DNA of 64,000 nucleotides from Manis javanica (Eukaryota; Chordata; Mammalia; Pholidota; Manidae): positions 89,266,001 to 89,330,000 of the forward strand of contig NC_133157.1 of the NCBI RefSeq assembly GCF_040802235.1, given 5' to 3'. Below are positions 19,736-31,741 of this stretch, in pieces. Positions within the stretch are counted from its first letter, which is position 1. Every line of letters begins with the position of its first letter. The notes under the pieces were generated by a model. The model was not told the origin of the DNA. It did not search any database and saw only the letters and a list, made by a program, of their open reading frames with translations. The position numbers and the translations under genes were made by a program.

Positions 19736-20705
19736 TAATGGAAAGTGGCATGCTTAACTCTTCGGACTGTAAGGATCCCATTTTATTATTTATTTATTAT
19801 TTTTCTTCAGCTAAGTCTTTGGGTTCCTTAGAACCAGATTAATACTTAAGAGGGACATGCCTCAGGGTTGAGGACTAAGGGTTTTTATAGTGTACCTTGT
19901 TTCTTGGAAATTTTCTTGAGGTTGACAGATGACTTAGTGTCAGTCTAAATTCCTTGGATGACTTGTCCTAACGAAGGAGTTTTTGAGTTAGGTGGCAAGT
20001 GCTTTAATAGCTCTTAAATGCTTGACCCATATCCACCAAATTTTGCAGGTTTCCAGCCTCTGAGATCCCCATCAGTAATTAGCCTTTTCCTCTTGTGCAT
20101 GCTAAAAGAAACCAGTAGTAACTGAAGAAACAGAACTGTGAACATCAGAAGTAATCAAAGAACTAGGGACTGGGGACAGAGTTGAACCAGCTGACCTCAA
20201 AGAATGGGGAGTGATTCCAAGGATTAGACTGATTCCAAACAAGCAGAAGACATAGGTGGCCACCAGCAGTTCCCATGTGGAATGCATGTATAGAAGAACC
20301 AAAGACTGGGGATTAGAAGGTACTTCAGAATGGCCAGTGGAAGCCCTTGCGTGCACCACCAGCAACTCCCAGCATGGACCAAACCAGCAGACTCCATTAA
20401 TGGAGACCCCCAACTGGAACTGGGGAAGGGATTTCCAACAACTGGGCAATTGTGGACTGAAGCAAGGGCTAAGGACCAGCACTCTTCTAGTCTCTTGTCA
20501 GTCTAGACTAACCCATTAACCTGGATAGAAAACCGGTAAGATCAGGAGCTCAACACAAAGAGAGCAGAGCTCAAGCTGAGCGGAACTCATTAATGGCCCT
20601 CAGATATGGTGAGAGAGTGAGCCCCAAAGGGCTTGCAGGGTGCCACACATGTGCCTGTTTCTTCTTGTCCCTGAATGCTGTCAGAAGTCTGCTCCAGATC
20701 CCATT
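19736..20705. other. No recognised feature
   Basis: Open frames of 87-126 codons on both strands near 20100-20520 overlap each other and show no domain. I see nothing else. Confidence 0.4.
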
Positions 20706-20708
20706 GTG

Positions 20709-21112
20709 AATTTGTTAAAAAACAAAATTCAACCATGTAAAATGGAGGACTAATTGGCTTTACTAAAAATAATGAACTGAGCAGCATCCCACTCAGCAAG
20801 CAGAAGGGAGCTCTGTGGAGCTGCAGAAGAGGAAAAGTTTCTAAAGGCAAAGAAGACCAGACAAAAGGGAATTCTTAGCAAAGAATGCATTGTTTTCGGC
20901 AAGGTTGTCCTCCTAAGGGAAACAGAAGTGGTCTATCAGCAGATAACATCTTATTGCTTACGAGGAAATTCCAGTTTGTCTGGTTAAAGGTCACATTTCT
21001 GGGAGAGTTGAAACTACAGTTAGGTTAAGTATTAAGTCTTGGTTTGTTGATATGACGCCTTAACATAAGTGACTCCATTTTGAGTCTGTAGTTTTCCTTT
21101 TAAAATAAACCT
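20709..21112 (-). mobile_element. Probable ancient ERVL-type LTR
   Basis: A block starting AATTTGTTAAAAAAC...TTCAACCATGTAAAATGGAGG with TTGGCTTTACTAAAAATAATG (complement of a decayed AATAAA context) and ending ACATAAGTGACTCCATTTTGAG resembles MLT2/MER54-like LTRs as I remember them. Confidence 0.45.
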
Positions 21113-22185
21113 GAAGTTTAAGCTGGGGACCTCACAGGGATATGGAATAATAAGGGCCCCAAATCAGGGAATAAGTGTCTCTACAGGACCAGTCATTTGC
21201 AGTGACAGAAGCCACAGTGCTGGTGGGTGGACTGGACTTCTTAGTTCTCCATTTAAACTTGGAATTCAAGATAGGTGTCTTCTCTCCCTTTGAACTGAGT
21301 ATATCCAAACCCAATCTAGTCTTGGGATTGTTGGACTAGTGGGGAGGGTGTAAGAGGAAGGCCCAGAAGAGAGCTACTGAATTTCTTGCTAATAGCAATG
21401 TATGTTAAGCAAATAATTGCATAAATAAATGAGAAATTCTTATATTCCAAGCTTGTGAAGTACCACACAAATTATCCACATTTATGATACCCATCTTTAT
21501 GAAATCTTTTATTGCACCAAATAAAGCTTAGTTCAATTTCCAGGAATTAGATTAGTTCATCTAATTACTAATAATGCCCTTCTGATATTTTAGGTCATTT
21601 TCTATGACAAAATTCATGCTTGGTTTCCATGACACTTTCTACAGCCACCTCCCTTCTAATATCACTATTGCACTAATAGAGTGGTTCAAAATTCAGACCT
21701 CAACCTTTGCACACTTTCCATGGCAGTCTCATTCCTCCACATAGCTTCAAGCAGCAAATGTGAAGTATACTTCCAAATGTGCTTTCAGCCCTGATCTGTC
21801 TCTTGAGCATCTCTTCTGTATTTTCAAATCCATGCTTGAAATTTCCATCTGGATATACCATTACTTTTTAAACACAAGAGGCCTGAAAGTCAAAACCTCA
21901 CAAAAAGAAGATGAACTAGTAATCAAAAGACAACAGTCAAGGTTGAAGCTCTAAGGTGTAGCTTTTTGGAGACTTTGAAAAAGCAGTTCATCACTGGAGT
22001 AGCTTTATGGCACTGTAGTGTAGAATCACTGGTAGTCTGTGAAAGAACATTTGGGGCCATTGATGAAAAAAAGATAGTGGAGCTTAAAGGACTAAGTTCT
22101 GAGGCCTCCATACCCACTTGCACTAGAGCAGTTCTGAGTTCATTAGTCTTATTTATATGACTTCTCCCTGATATTTTATGTGAGT
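21113..22185. other. No recognised feature
   Basis: Unique-looking AT-rich DNA; short frames only. Confidence 0.4.
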
Positions 22186-22189
22186 GAAT

Positions 22190-22560
22190 GCAAATGTTTC
22201 TGAAATGCACATGTATATGTAATGCTCATGCCTTTGGAATGCAGATTTTCTTGAAATGTTCTTCATTTGAAATAAACATGTGGACATATATTGGTAATCA
22301 AAACATCCATTTGAAACATGCAGTTTATGAATATAGAGTATTGAAATAGTCTTTTAAAAATTCATTCTCTTAAATACACCTATCTTGAAATACATCATTG
22401 TGTCTTTGAAGCACATCTCTTAGAAATGCAAATTTTTGCAAAGCCAGATTCTTAACACAGTATTTATATTTGAAGTGTTCCTTCTTCAAATCACAAGTAT
22501 TAGAAATTCAAGTGACATTGTTAGGCAATCTTTGAAAGGCACATTTAAGTTGGAAATACT
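22190..22560. repeat. Degenerate short-period repeat (TTGAAATGCACAT-like)
   Basis: The core TTGAAATGCA/ACAT recurs every 20-40 bp (for example near 22198, 22248, 22267, 22310, 22340, 22386, 22406, 22470, 22502). Spacing is irregular, so it is an old, eroded array. Confidence 0.5.
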
Positions 22561-23150
22561 CCTGTGTCATACAAACTACCCCTTGTATTATAGCTTATAG
22601 CTCAAAACATAGTAAAAGTTGTTACATGACGTTGTGATCTCCTTGTCTTTCTCCACTCCTTCTTCATAAATCCTGCATGCTCAAATCATATTTATTGCCC
22701 CAATCTTCATATTCTTTATGTTCCTTCCTTTTGCAAACACCTATCAGTGATTCTCCACACCTATCACTGCTAGGTGTAGCTCGGATTTCTTTACCAAGTA
22801 TTGAAATGTCTCTAAAAATTGGCTTTTATCAATCTCTTCAATTCATTCCTTTTAACTGTGTACATATATTTTATTTATACTTATGATTAGACCAGCCCAC
22901 TGCTTATCTCTGCTCCTTTCATGTCTTGGATTTCACTGAGTCGTCACTCCTTGGAGGACTATCATTACCCTATCACAAATATGTCTAGCTTAAGTCTACT
23001 TCCATGTTTTCAATAGAAGAGTAATAAATTCCCTCTTACCTTTGGCTGCAAAATATCACTTTTTGAGTTCTATTCCAATATTATTTTGCATCCACTTCAA
23101 TGATTTCAGTATTTCCTTAGCCAGAGAAGAGTTATATTCTATCACTTAAG
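22561..23150. other. No recognised feature
   Basis: AT-rich, no coding signal. Confidence 0.4.
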
Positions 23151-23155
23151 AATAA

Positions 23156-23541
23156 TGAAAGGGTATCTCGCCATGACCCTCCTTACCTAGAATGACTCAG
23201 GAGACATGGGCCCATGCAAGAGACTTTATTATCTGAAGGAGAGAGTGGCTGCCCCAGAGGGGGGTGGGGAGAGAGAGAGGGTGGGGGGGAGCAGCAGAGA
23301 GAGGAGAGAGAGAGAGAACAGGGAGAGCAGGGGGACAGAGAGACAGAGAGAGAGAGAGAGAGAGGGCAGCAGCGTGGTGCCTTTTATTGTGGTGGATCCC
23401 CGCAGCCTGTTGCTTTGGGGGAGGGTTGGGATGTTTAGAGATAAGGTGGGGTAAGCCCCAGGCAAGCCCAGGCATAATTCTCACCGGCTTCTATGCTTGG
23501 GACCATGGGGCAAATGGAGGATAAATTACTATATTCTGACA
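23156..23541 (-). mobile_element. Solo LTR, tRNA-His ERV family
   Basis: 386 bp matching the LTRs of 27415-34220. Perfect 5-bp duplication AATAA at 23151-23155 and 23542-23546. On the minus strand it starts TGTCAG, the canonical TG. A GA-rich tract at about 23265-23364 is expanded relative to the other two LTRs and explains the extra length. Confidence 0.9.
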
Positions 23542-23546
23542 AATAA

Positions 23547-23925
23547 GCCATGAAAAATAATATATTGATTTTTTTGACAGATCACTTATAATGTTTAGAT
23601 AATGAGTTTGGGAGTCAATTTTAAGAACTTTTGCTTGCAAATAATAGAAACCAACTGTAACTACTTTTAAAAAGATACATTTATTATAAGGGCATTACAT
23701 TTATTGTAAAAGTTATTTTTATAAGTTTATTATAAAAGCCTTGGAAGAACTTGGAAAGCTCTGAGATTTTACCTACTTTCAAGCTAACAAGTTACACTGC
23801 AATAATTTCATGAAAGCTAGCAGAAGACATGGGACTCCTGGATCAGAGATAAAAGACAGCTTATTCCATAATTTATCCATATTTAAAATATGGGTCTACT
23901 GGAGACAAATTCTCTCCTTTTCTCA
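23547..23925. other. No recognised feature
   Basis: AT-rich DNA without coding signal. Confidence 0.4.
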
Positions 23926-23929
23926 TCAT

Positions 23930-25150
23930 TTTAGTATGTTTTAATTTCCTCTTCATTTTGTCAGATATTTTTGCTGGATATAGAATTGTGGATTGGCAGT
24001 TCTCTACTACCAACACTTGAAAAATGTGACACTTCATCTAGGTTTCTTTGTTTTTTAATGAAAAAAATCTGTTTCCATTGGAAATGTTTTACCCTACAGA
24101 TAAGGTGCTTTCAACTTTTTTCTTTAGTTTTCAGAAGTTTAATTGTAGTGTATCATGGTGTGGATTTCTTTAGGTTTATCACACTTGGGATTCCAGTAGA
24201 TTCTTAGAATCTGGTTTGTGTCTTTTGTTACATTTGGAAGTTTTTCAGCCATTGTCCTTTGAATACATTTTCAGCTCCACTCATTTTCTCCTCTCCTTCT
24301 AGGACACCATGTCATTAATGTTAGGTCTTTGTTTAGAGTTCCACAGGTCTCTGAGCTCTGTCCCTTTTCATTTTTTCATTTTCAAAATTTTCTCTATGCT
24401 GTGTAGACTGTATCATTTTACTGTTCTATCTTCCAGTTTACTGATTTTTTCCTTCGTCCTTTCCAATCTGCTGTTTAGCTCTTACATTGTGTTTCTTATT
24501 TAGATTACTATATTTTTGTTTAGATTATTGTATATTCAATTCTAAAATTTCCACTTTGTTCAGATTTATATGTTTTACCTCTTTTGGGGTGCTTCCATTC
24601 TTCATTTATTTCCCTTTTTTTGTTCATTTAATTTTCATTTATTTCCTCCCTTTTGGCCTCCATTGATGCCACAAGGGGGGGATGCTTCATTACCGCTTGA
24701 TTGGTGTGGGGGGGGTTTCATGCTGTCCCCTAGGCCTCTGATGATACCACTCTCTCTAAAAGAACTCGGTTGTCTTGCTGCTCCAAATGTACCCTCCACA
24801 GACACTACAGAGAGAGGTATCTCACTATCACTGGGTAGGGATGGGAATCTAGGCTCTGTACTTGGTTTCCTTTAATACCACTTCAGTAGGAAAGGTGGGA
24901 GAAGAAAGACTGCTTACTACAGCAGGTGAGAGTGGACATCTAGGCTTCCTACTAGGCACAGTTGTTGAGGTTATGCATGGGACTGCAGGTTTTTCTGTAG
25001 TGTTTGGTGGAGTCTGGTAGTTATTATCTGAAAGTTTTCAGTTTTTCCAGGTTGCCACCTTTCTGGTTATTTGGTTAGAGACAGTAAGCTTTTTAATGGG
25101 TTTTCACTTGCACTGTTGGTGTTTCTGATTGCTGGCTTCTTCAGCATCTA
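23930..25150 (-). mobile_element. Ancient HAL1/L1M ORF1-region fragment
   Basis: The order of blocks (TGCTGGATATAGAATTGTGGATTGGCAG, TTGTAGTGTATCATGGTGTGG, GTTTTTCAGCCATTGTCCTT, TCCACAGGTCTCTGAGCTCT) is that of L1/HAL1 ORF1 read on the minus strand. The GC-richer part from about 24650 may be the corresponding 5' region. Heavily diverged. Confidence 0.6.
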
Positions 25151-25399
25151 CTCTGGGACATAAGAGGCCAAAAAGAAAACCCATGGAACTCTCTGTTGTG
25201 TTGCTCCTTGGGCCCTGATATCCCTAGCCAGTCTCAGTCTTTCAAGGCTGTTTGCTATAAAATTGTTCTTGAAAGATAGTTCAAGACAAAGGACAGTCAG
25301 TGCCTTGCCCACAAAATAAGCACAAATGTGAAAGAACCATAGAGAATTGTCTCCCAACAATCATTTACATAATGAACTGAAAACTAAAAAAGTGTGAAA

Positions 25400-26990
25400 A
25401 CTATGCTTAAAGAGAAAATGTATTAAATATTTAACAGTATAAACAAAAGCTGGTAGGTAGGGAAGGGAGATATCATGTATTATCAATATATTATTTTACT
25501 CATTTATGTTAACAGAAAGTGAAAGAGGGAGAAAATTAGGTATTTAGTATTCTAAAAGCAACTACCAAAGCTAAAAATGACAATATTTATAATGAAATTG
25601 CAAAGTATTGAAGACAAGATACAGTTACGCAAATTTTCCATCTTTCCTAGAGAGTCAGTAGCCTCTAAACTTACAAAATACACAGAATTTATATAACACT
25701 TAAATCTTAAGGATAACTAGTAAGGAATAAAAGAAATAAAGATATAAATATAAAGAAATAAATATATAAGACAAATACTTCACAATTATATATGTGTATA
25801 CACAATACCCAGGCATGATCACACTAAAAGGAGACAAATATCAATAAAGAACAAAAATGTGACTTCAGTTAAAGTAAAACACAGTGGCTATATTAGGTCA
25901 TATCAAAGTAAAATAATATAATTGGGATAAGCATTTAAGAAAATATCAGTTTATTAAAAAATAAGTCCTATTTCTTTTGTATAAAATATATGTATATGAC
26001 AGAAACAGGGGTGTACCAAAGGTTAACCTTAAAAAGGTAAAAAACAGCAATCCAGACAAATATTAAAAAAAAAAACAAAAAAATAGAAGGATGATGATGA
26101 TGAGAGGAGGAAGTAGAGGAGGAAAAGGAGGAAGAATATGACCATAAAGGCCTAAGATCTTGATCCTATTTGAGAAGTCTGAATTCAAGTAAAAAACTGT
26201 TAAAGGAGACAAAAAGCAGTATTTAAGAAAGACAGACTCTATATTACTGGTGCTATAAATCATTATGCACCAAAAATATGGCATGAAAATCAATAAAGCA
26301 AAAAGCAGGAAATACAAGAGGAAACCTTTTCAAACATAATGTTAAAAAGTGGGACCAAGTTTTCACCGTCAGTTGACTACTGATTTATCCAAGTAAAATT
26401 TACTCAGCTGTTGTAAAGGCAGCAGCAGTACAAATAATATAATTAACAAGTAGGATGAAATAATAAATGTATATTTAATTCTATACTTGATAAAAGGGAT
26501 TATATTTTATTTTCAAGTGACCATTGACCCCTCATGAAATTTACCCTATGTTGGGACAAGAAATATTCTAATAGATTTTGTATGTATAAAATCTGTATAA
26601 AACTATGTATAAAAATCATAGACCATAATCTCAGAAAACAATTCAGTAAATTTAAATTAGTAGTAATAAAAGCATAATAACTACAACTACATGGGCATTA
26701 AAAAACTACCAAATAGTTTTGGTGTCAAAGAAGAAACAAAACCTGAAATTACAGAATATTTAGAAGAAAACAATGATAAAAATTCTATATATTAAAAGTT
26801 CTAAGCTAAAACTAAAACAAAAATAATGAAACTAAATAAATTAAACTTCTAATTTAAGAAGTTAGGAAAGGAAAAAATATTTCCCCAAAGAAGGAAATAC
26901 CAAAACATATTAAAAACAGAAAACTAATAAATGTAAACTAGAAAAATGGAATGACAACTAAAATCTCAGACTTGGTCCTGTGAGAGAAAA
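25400..26990 (+). mobile_element. Ancient L1M ORF2 fragment
   Basis: Phrases such as GTCAAAGAAGAAACAAAACCTG, GAATATTTAGAAGAAAACAATGATAA and AAGAAGTTAGGAAAGGAAAA match the ancient L1M ORF2 order on the plus strand. The left edge is uncertain. Confidence 0.55.
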
Positions 26991-27124
26991 AGGTCACAGC
27001 CATTGACTACCATAATCAAGAGGAAAGATGTGATGCATAAAAGCCCAAAATTTGAAATTAAAGAGAGGAGGGGAAAAAATATCATTTTGGATACTGATAA
27101 TAATGCAAAAACTCAGGACAATTT

Positions 27125-27409
27125 TTAAATAACTTTTTTTTAAAGGTAGTTTTATATTCACAGGCAGTTACATGAAATAATACAGAAAGATCTTGTGCAC
27201 CCTTTATTCAGTTTCCCCAGTGGTGGTGACATTTTGTCAAACTACAGCACAGCATCACAGCCAGGATGTTACACTGATGCAGTAAACTGTGGGACATTTG
27301 TCTCACTACAGGGATTCTTCCTGTTGACCCTTTCTAGTCACCCCCTCCAGCTCCCAGCCCCTATTTAATATCTGGGAACCACTAATCAGTGTTCTGTTTC
27401 TTTAATTTT
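27125..27409 (-). mobile_element. Ancient L1M 3' region, left part
   Basis: TTGTGCACCCTTTATTCAGTTTCCCC, CAGCCAGGATGTTACACTGATGCAGT and GGGAACCACTAATCAGTGTTCTGTTTCT...TTTTGTCAT are characteristic of an old L1 3' UTR on the minus strand. It continues at 34226 after the ERV inserted in it. Confidence 0.75.
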
Positions 27410-27414
27410 GTCAT
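27410..27414. repeat. Target-site duplication GTCAT (left)
   Basis: GTCAT at 27410-27414 and 34221-34225 flank the ERV; the old L1 consensus TTTGTCATTTCAAGAATG supports that only one copy pre-existed. Confidence 0.9.
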
Positions 27415-27772
27415 TGAAAGGGTATCTTGCCATGGCCCTCCTTACCCAGAACGACTCTGGGGACATGGGCCCATGCAAGATATTTTATTATCTGAAGGAA
27501 AGAGTGGTTGCCCCGAGAGGGGGGAAGAGAGAGAGAGAGGGAGCAGCGGGACAGAGAGACAGAGAGAGAGCAGAGAGCAGCCACGTGGTGCAGAGTTGTG
27601 CCTTTTATTGTGGTAGATCTGCTCAGCCTGTTACCTTGGGGGAGGGTCGGCATGTTTAGAGATAAGGCAGAGTAAACCCAGTCAAGCCCCAGGAAAGCCC
27701 AGGCATAATTCTCACCGGCTTATGTGCTTGGGACCATGGGGTAAATGGAGGACAAATTACTTTTTTCTTATA
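27415..27772 (-). mobile_element. 3' LTR of tRNA-His ERV
   Basis: 358 bp, minus strand TATAAG...TTTCA. A polypurine tract (CAGAAAAGGGAGGAA on the minus strand, 27773-27787) abuts it. Confidence 0.9.
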
Positions 27773-27787
27773 TTCCTCCCTTTTCTG

Positions 27788-28390
27788 TTTTATAAGTGGT
27801 AGTGGATTTAGGAAGGGGTGAAGGTCAGTCTTCTATAACTGCTTCCTGCTGATTAGGGGCGATGAAGTTCATTTTTGTATTGATGGGGGGGTGGTCCTCA
27901 GATGAGTCCTTGGTCTGCAGTGGTGATGGCATTTCCCAGGTTCAATAAGGATCATCGTCTTTGGAGAGGGGTTGGAAATTGTGTAATATAAGCTGGTTAA
28001 AGGTTTGGTTAGAAATTTTTTGCATTTGGGTTTATTGCTATGTTTACATAGGGTGGCTGAATTAATAGCATTCTTTGGGGACATATGTGTAGGCAGAAAA
28101 GCAACCTGTAGGGCAAAGGGAATCCTTGATGGTGCAATCTTTGGACAGTTGGAAAGAGAAGAAAGGGCTGGTGTTGGGAAGGTAGGTCTGGGGAGAGAGT
28201 AAGTGTTGAGACCAGGGTTAACTGTCCTGAAGCATGACACATGGTGGTTGTAAGGGAGGTCTTAGGACTCTGTGCAGGCAGATACTTCTTCAGTGATGAG
28301 TGGAAGTGGAGATGAGCAGCGCGAAATACAGAGAGTAAGAGGTCCCGTCAGGGTAGGAGTAGGAACCTGTGGGAGATTTGGTGGGAGGGG
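27788..28390 (-). pseudogene. Residual env region, not recognisable as Env
   Basis: Only about 600 bp separates the integrase end from the polypurine tract. A 123-codon frame (27869-28240) and an overlapping 77-codon frame show no membrane anchor, CX6CC or fusion peptide. I infer that most of env is deleted. Confidence 0.5.
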
Positions 28391-29234
28391 ACTAAAGGGA
28401 GAGAAACAGCTTAAGGTAGGAGTTGTGTATCCAATGGGGAAGACCCTGGAGTTTAATTACAGTTGGCATGGAAAGGATTACTGTGTATGGTCCTTGCCAT
28501 TTGGGAGTTTGGGATGGTGCTGCCTGGTGTGGTGGGGATAGGAGCAGAGTCTCCTGGGTGATAAAAAGTAGGAGAAGTGGGGTCTTGAGGTTTTGGTGTA
28601 TAGAGGTCAGCGTGGGACCAGAGTAGAGAGCAAATGTGTTGAAGTAAAGGGTTGACAAGATGAGGAGGAAGGATAGGAGGGTCAGAGTTGAGACTGGTAA
28701 GAAGCATGGGGCAGCCATACATGAGTTCAAAAGGAGAAAGTGTAGCAGGTTTTTTTGGCAAGGCCCAGAGTCGAAGTAGGGCCAAGGGGAGGAGTTTTAT
28801 CCAGTCAAGGTGGAGCTCCAGGGATAATTTAGTAAGGATAGATTTGAGGGTTCTATTGGTTCTTTCTACCTTACCTGAGGATTGTGGGTGATAGGGGATG
28901 TGAAAATGCCATGGAATATTAAAGGCCTTAGTGGTTGCTTGGAAGATTTGAGAGATAAACTCGGGGTCATTGTCTTATTGTAAGGAAGTAGGTATCCCAA
29001 AGTGTGGGATAACTTCAGCAGTAGGACGTTGGAGACAGTCTGGGCTTGTTTCTTAGTTGTGGGAAAGGCCTCAACCCATCCTGAAAATGTGCCTACCAGT
29101 ACTAAAGGATATTGGTGGCTTTTTACTGGGGGCATGTGAGTAAAGTTGAGCTGCCAATCAGTCCCAGGAATGAGCCCTCGTGCTTGATGGGTAGGAAAGG
29201 CGGGTGGTCGAGAAGGTGAGTTGGGATTGACTTT
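28391..29234 (-). pseudogene. Integrase remnant
   Basis: Integrase would join viral DNA to the chromosome. The C-terminal domain (PYTVILSMPTVIKLQGLPHW) lies at about 28400-28470 and the preceding FELMYGCP segment near 28725. The core shows W-Q-L-N-F-T at 29145-29156, where the catalytic aspartate is replaced by asparagine, then VGTFSGWVEAF at about 29075-29110. The D-N-x-P-E-F box near 28960-28975 is present but reached only through a stop and frame change. Three frames are needed to read it. Confidence 0.8.
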
Positions 29235-30470
29235 TTAACAGATCTCGCATGAAGTGGTGAGTGTTTTGAGGAAGGCAGTTTCTGAATGAGAAACAGGTAG
29301 GTAAGTTTTGAGAAAGCGTTGTAAAGATTGGAGGTTAGGGTATAATAAGTAATGTAAGGAGGAGAGTATGGCCTCAGTGGAAGGCGGGCCGGTAGTTGTG
29401 GAAATGGATTTTTTAGGGCTTGGAACGAGGGCACTTATTACAAGGGCTAACGCTGCTTTTTGGGCTGCCTCATCTGCCCTGTTGTTACCACGGGAGACGG
29501 ATGACTGATCTGACCAATGGGAGCAACAATGTACTAGGCCTATGGCTGTTGGGAGATGTGAGGCTTCTATCAGTGATATAATGTGTTTGGCGTTGGTGAT
29601 AGAGCTGCCCTTGGTGTTGAGGAGTCCCTGTTCTTTCCAGATTGCTGCGTGGGACAGCAGGATATGGAAAGCATATTTAGAATCAGTATAGATAGTAAGA
29701 GAGGACCCCTGTGCCAAAGTGAAGGCTCGGGTAAGGGCAATCAGTTCCGCTTGTTGGTTTGTAGTGTTAGGAGATAAGGGCTTTGCCTCAATAGTTTTGT
29801 CCAGAGAGACAATGGCATATACTGCCCGTCGAACATCCTCATGGATAAAGGAACTGCCATCAGTGAACCAGTATATGTGGCCTGAGGAAGGGCACCCTCC
29901 TGAATGTGGGAGGGACAGGGTAGGAGTTCATCTAGAGTTTGTAAACAGTTATGGAAGGGGGGTTGTGATCCTGCCTATGGATCATGAGGTAATGGAAGAA
30001 GGGTGGAGGGATTAAGGGGAGGACAGGTTTTGAAATTGAGGGAGGTGTCTTCAACTAGGGCAACCTGAAATGATAGAATCCTGCAGAGGGAAGGAGTCTG
30101 CAGGCCTTTGTAGGTAAGGAGTTCAGAAAGAGGATGAGGGGAGACAACAGTTGTGGTTGATCCAAAGGTGAGGTTTTTGGATTCTCGAATGAGGACGGCA
30201 GCTGCTGCTAGGGCTCGCAGGCAAGGAGCCCATCCCTGAATAGTAAGATCTAGTTTTTTGGAAAGATAGGCAACCAGGGTAAATAAGGGTCCTAACACAT
30301 GTCCCAGAACTCCCAGGGCGAAGCCCTGCCTTTCTGAGACATATAGAGAAAAGGGACGTGTGAGATCAGGCAAGTGCAGAGCGGGGGCTTGTAGAAGGGC
30401 CAGCTGTAGTCTATAGAAGGGCTTAGCCATGGACGTCAAGAGGGGCTCAGTGAGAGTTCCTCAGGATGCT
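29235..30470 (-). pseudogene. RT connection and RNase H remnant
   Basis: 29975-30439 encodes the RT thumb/connection part (FSLYVSERQGFALGVLGHVL, VAYLSKKLDL, HPLSELLTYKGLQTPSLCRI). 29235-29717 encodes RNase H with the IYTDSKYAFHIL catalytic-site motif and the later RGNNRADEAAQKAAL motif. RNase H degrades the RNA strand of the hybrid. Stops separate the pieces. Confidence 0.85.
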
Positions 30471-31440
30471 TCATATAGGGGGGCAGCCAGGAGTGAAAGT
30501 TTGGGGATCCATGAATGAAGGAACCCAGCAAGACCCAGGAAAGAGAGAATTTCATCTTTGTCGTTTGGAACGGACATGGTTTGGACAAGTTTTTTCCTGT
30601 CTATGGTAATGACCTTGTAGCCCGGGGAGAGCTGAACTCCCAGGTATGTGACCTGAGTGGCAGACAGCTGAACTTTGGAGGGTGAAACCCTGTGGCCATG
30701 TTCTGAGGAAGTTTAAAAGGAGAATAGTATCCTGTTGAGAGGTTTGTAGGGAGGGACTGCACAGGAGGAGATCATCTACATATTGAAGAAGGGTGGAGCT
30801 TGAGAGAAGGTGGGGACTATCTCTAAAGCCTTGGGGAAGGACTGTCCAGTCAATTGAGTAGAAGTTTGGGTGGCAGGATTGGTCCAGGTGAAAGCAAATA
30901 GATTTTGAGAGTCAGGATGGAGGGGGATAGTGAAGAATGCATCTTTGAGGTCAAGGACAGAAAAGTGAATGGTGGAAGCAGGAATGGTGGACAATAAAGT
31001 AAAGGGGTTAGGGACCACAGGATGGATGGGAACAATGGCTGCATTAATTATTCTCAGATCTTGGACAAGCCTGTAAAAACCATTAGGCTTTTTAACTGCC
31101 AGTATAGGAGTATTGAAAGGGGAATTGGCTGGTTGTAGTAGCCATTTGTATAAAAGTTCCTGGATAATTGGCTGCAGGCCCAATAAACTCTTGAGGGGCA
31201 GTAGGTATTGAGGCTGAGAGGGAAAAGATGCGGGGTTTTTAAGTCTGACAATTACTGGGGGCAGGCGGCAACAGAGGGGGTGAGGGTGGCCCAGACTACA
31301 GGGTTGACCAGATGGTCGCAGAAGAAAAGGAGAGGGAGGTGGGTTTGCAGCGGGTTGGAGGGTGAGTAAAAGTGGGATTGAAGGTGAGTCAGGGTTGAGG
31401 TGAGGTCCGGGAGTGAAAGTAATGGAAGCTCCAACCTTGT
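30471..31440 (-). pseudogene. Reverse transcriptase remnant
   Basis: Fingers and palm are open in one frame with protease from 31678 to 30776: ILAVKKPNGFYRLVQDLR and the palm box VLDLKDAFFTIPLHP with its catalytic aspartate. The second active-site box YVDD is intact at 30771-30782 but in another frame, so one frameshift lies just before it. It continues with degraded thumb sequence. Confidence 0.85.
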
Positions 31441-31741
31441 GTAATAGGTCTCTTCCCATAAGGGGGATGGAACACTGGGGAATCACCAAAAAGGAGTGAG
31501 AGAGGGCAATGCCTCTAAAGATGCAGTGAAGCATGGGAGTTTGCAAAGGTTGATGAGGTGTGCCCTCTACCCTGACTATAGAGGACTGTGAGAGGGAGGT
31601 AGGTCTCCAAAACTCCTTCAGGACTGAGTAGGTGGCCCTGGTGTCCAAAAGGAAAGGGATGGTCCTACCTGCTACCACAGTGGTTACCCTGGGCTCCTGT
31701 ACAGTGATGGTAGTGGTCAGGTGGAGGAGTCCCAGGCCCCC
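31441..31741 (-). pseudogene. Protease remnant, active site altered
   Basis: In frame with the reverse transcriptase, the minus strand reads PFLLDTRATYSVL with the codons for D-T-R at 31637-31645. Retroviral proteases need D-T/S-G; the glycine is replaced by arginine, which should abolish activity. A glycine-rich M-G-R-D box (SIPLMGRDLL) near the end is preserved. Confidence 0.85.

Noticed and set aside
23265..23364. CRISPR-like or satellite array
   Set aside because: It is a GA-rich simple-sequence tract inside a solo LTR, also present, shorter, in the two related LTRs.
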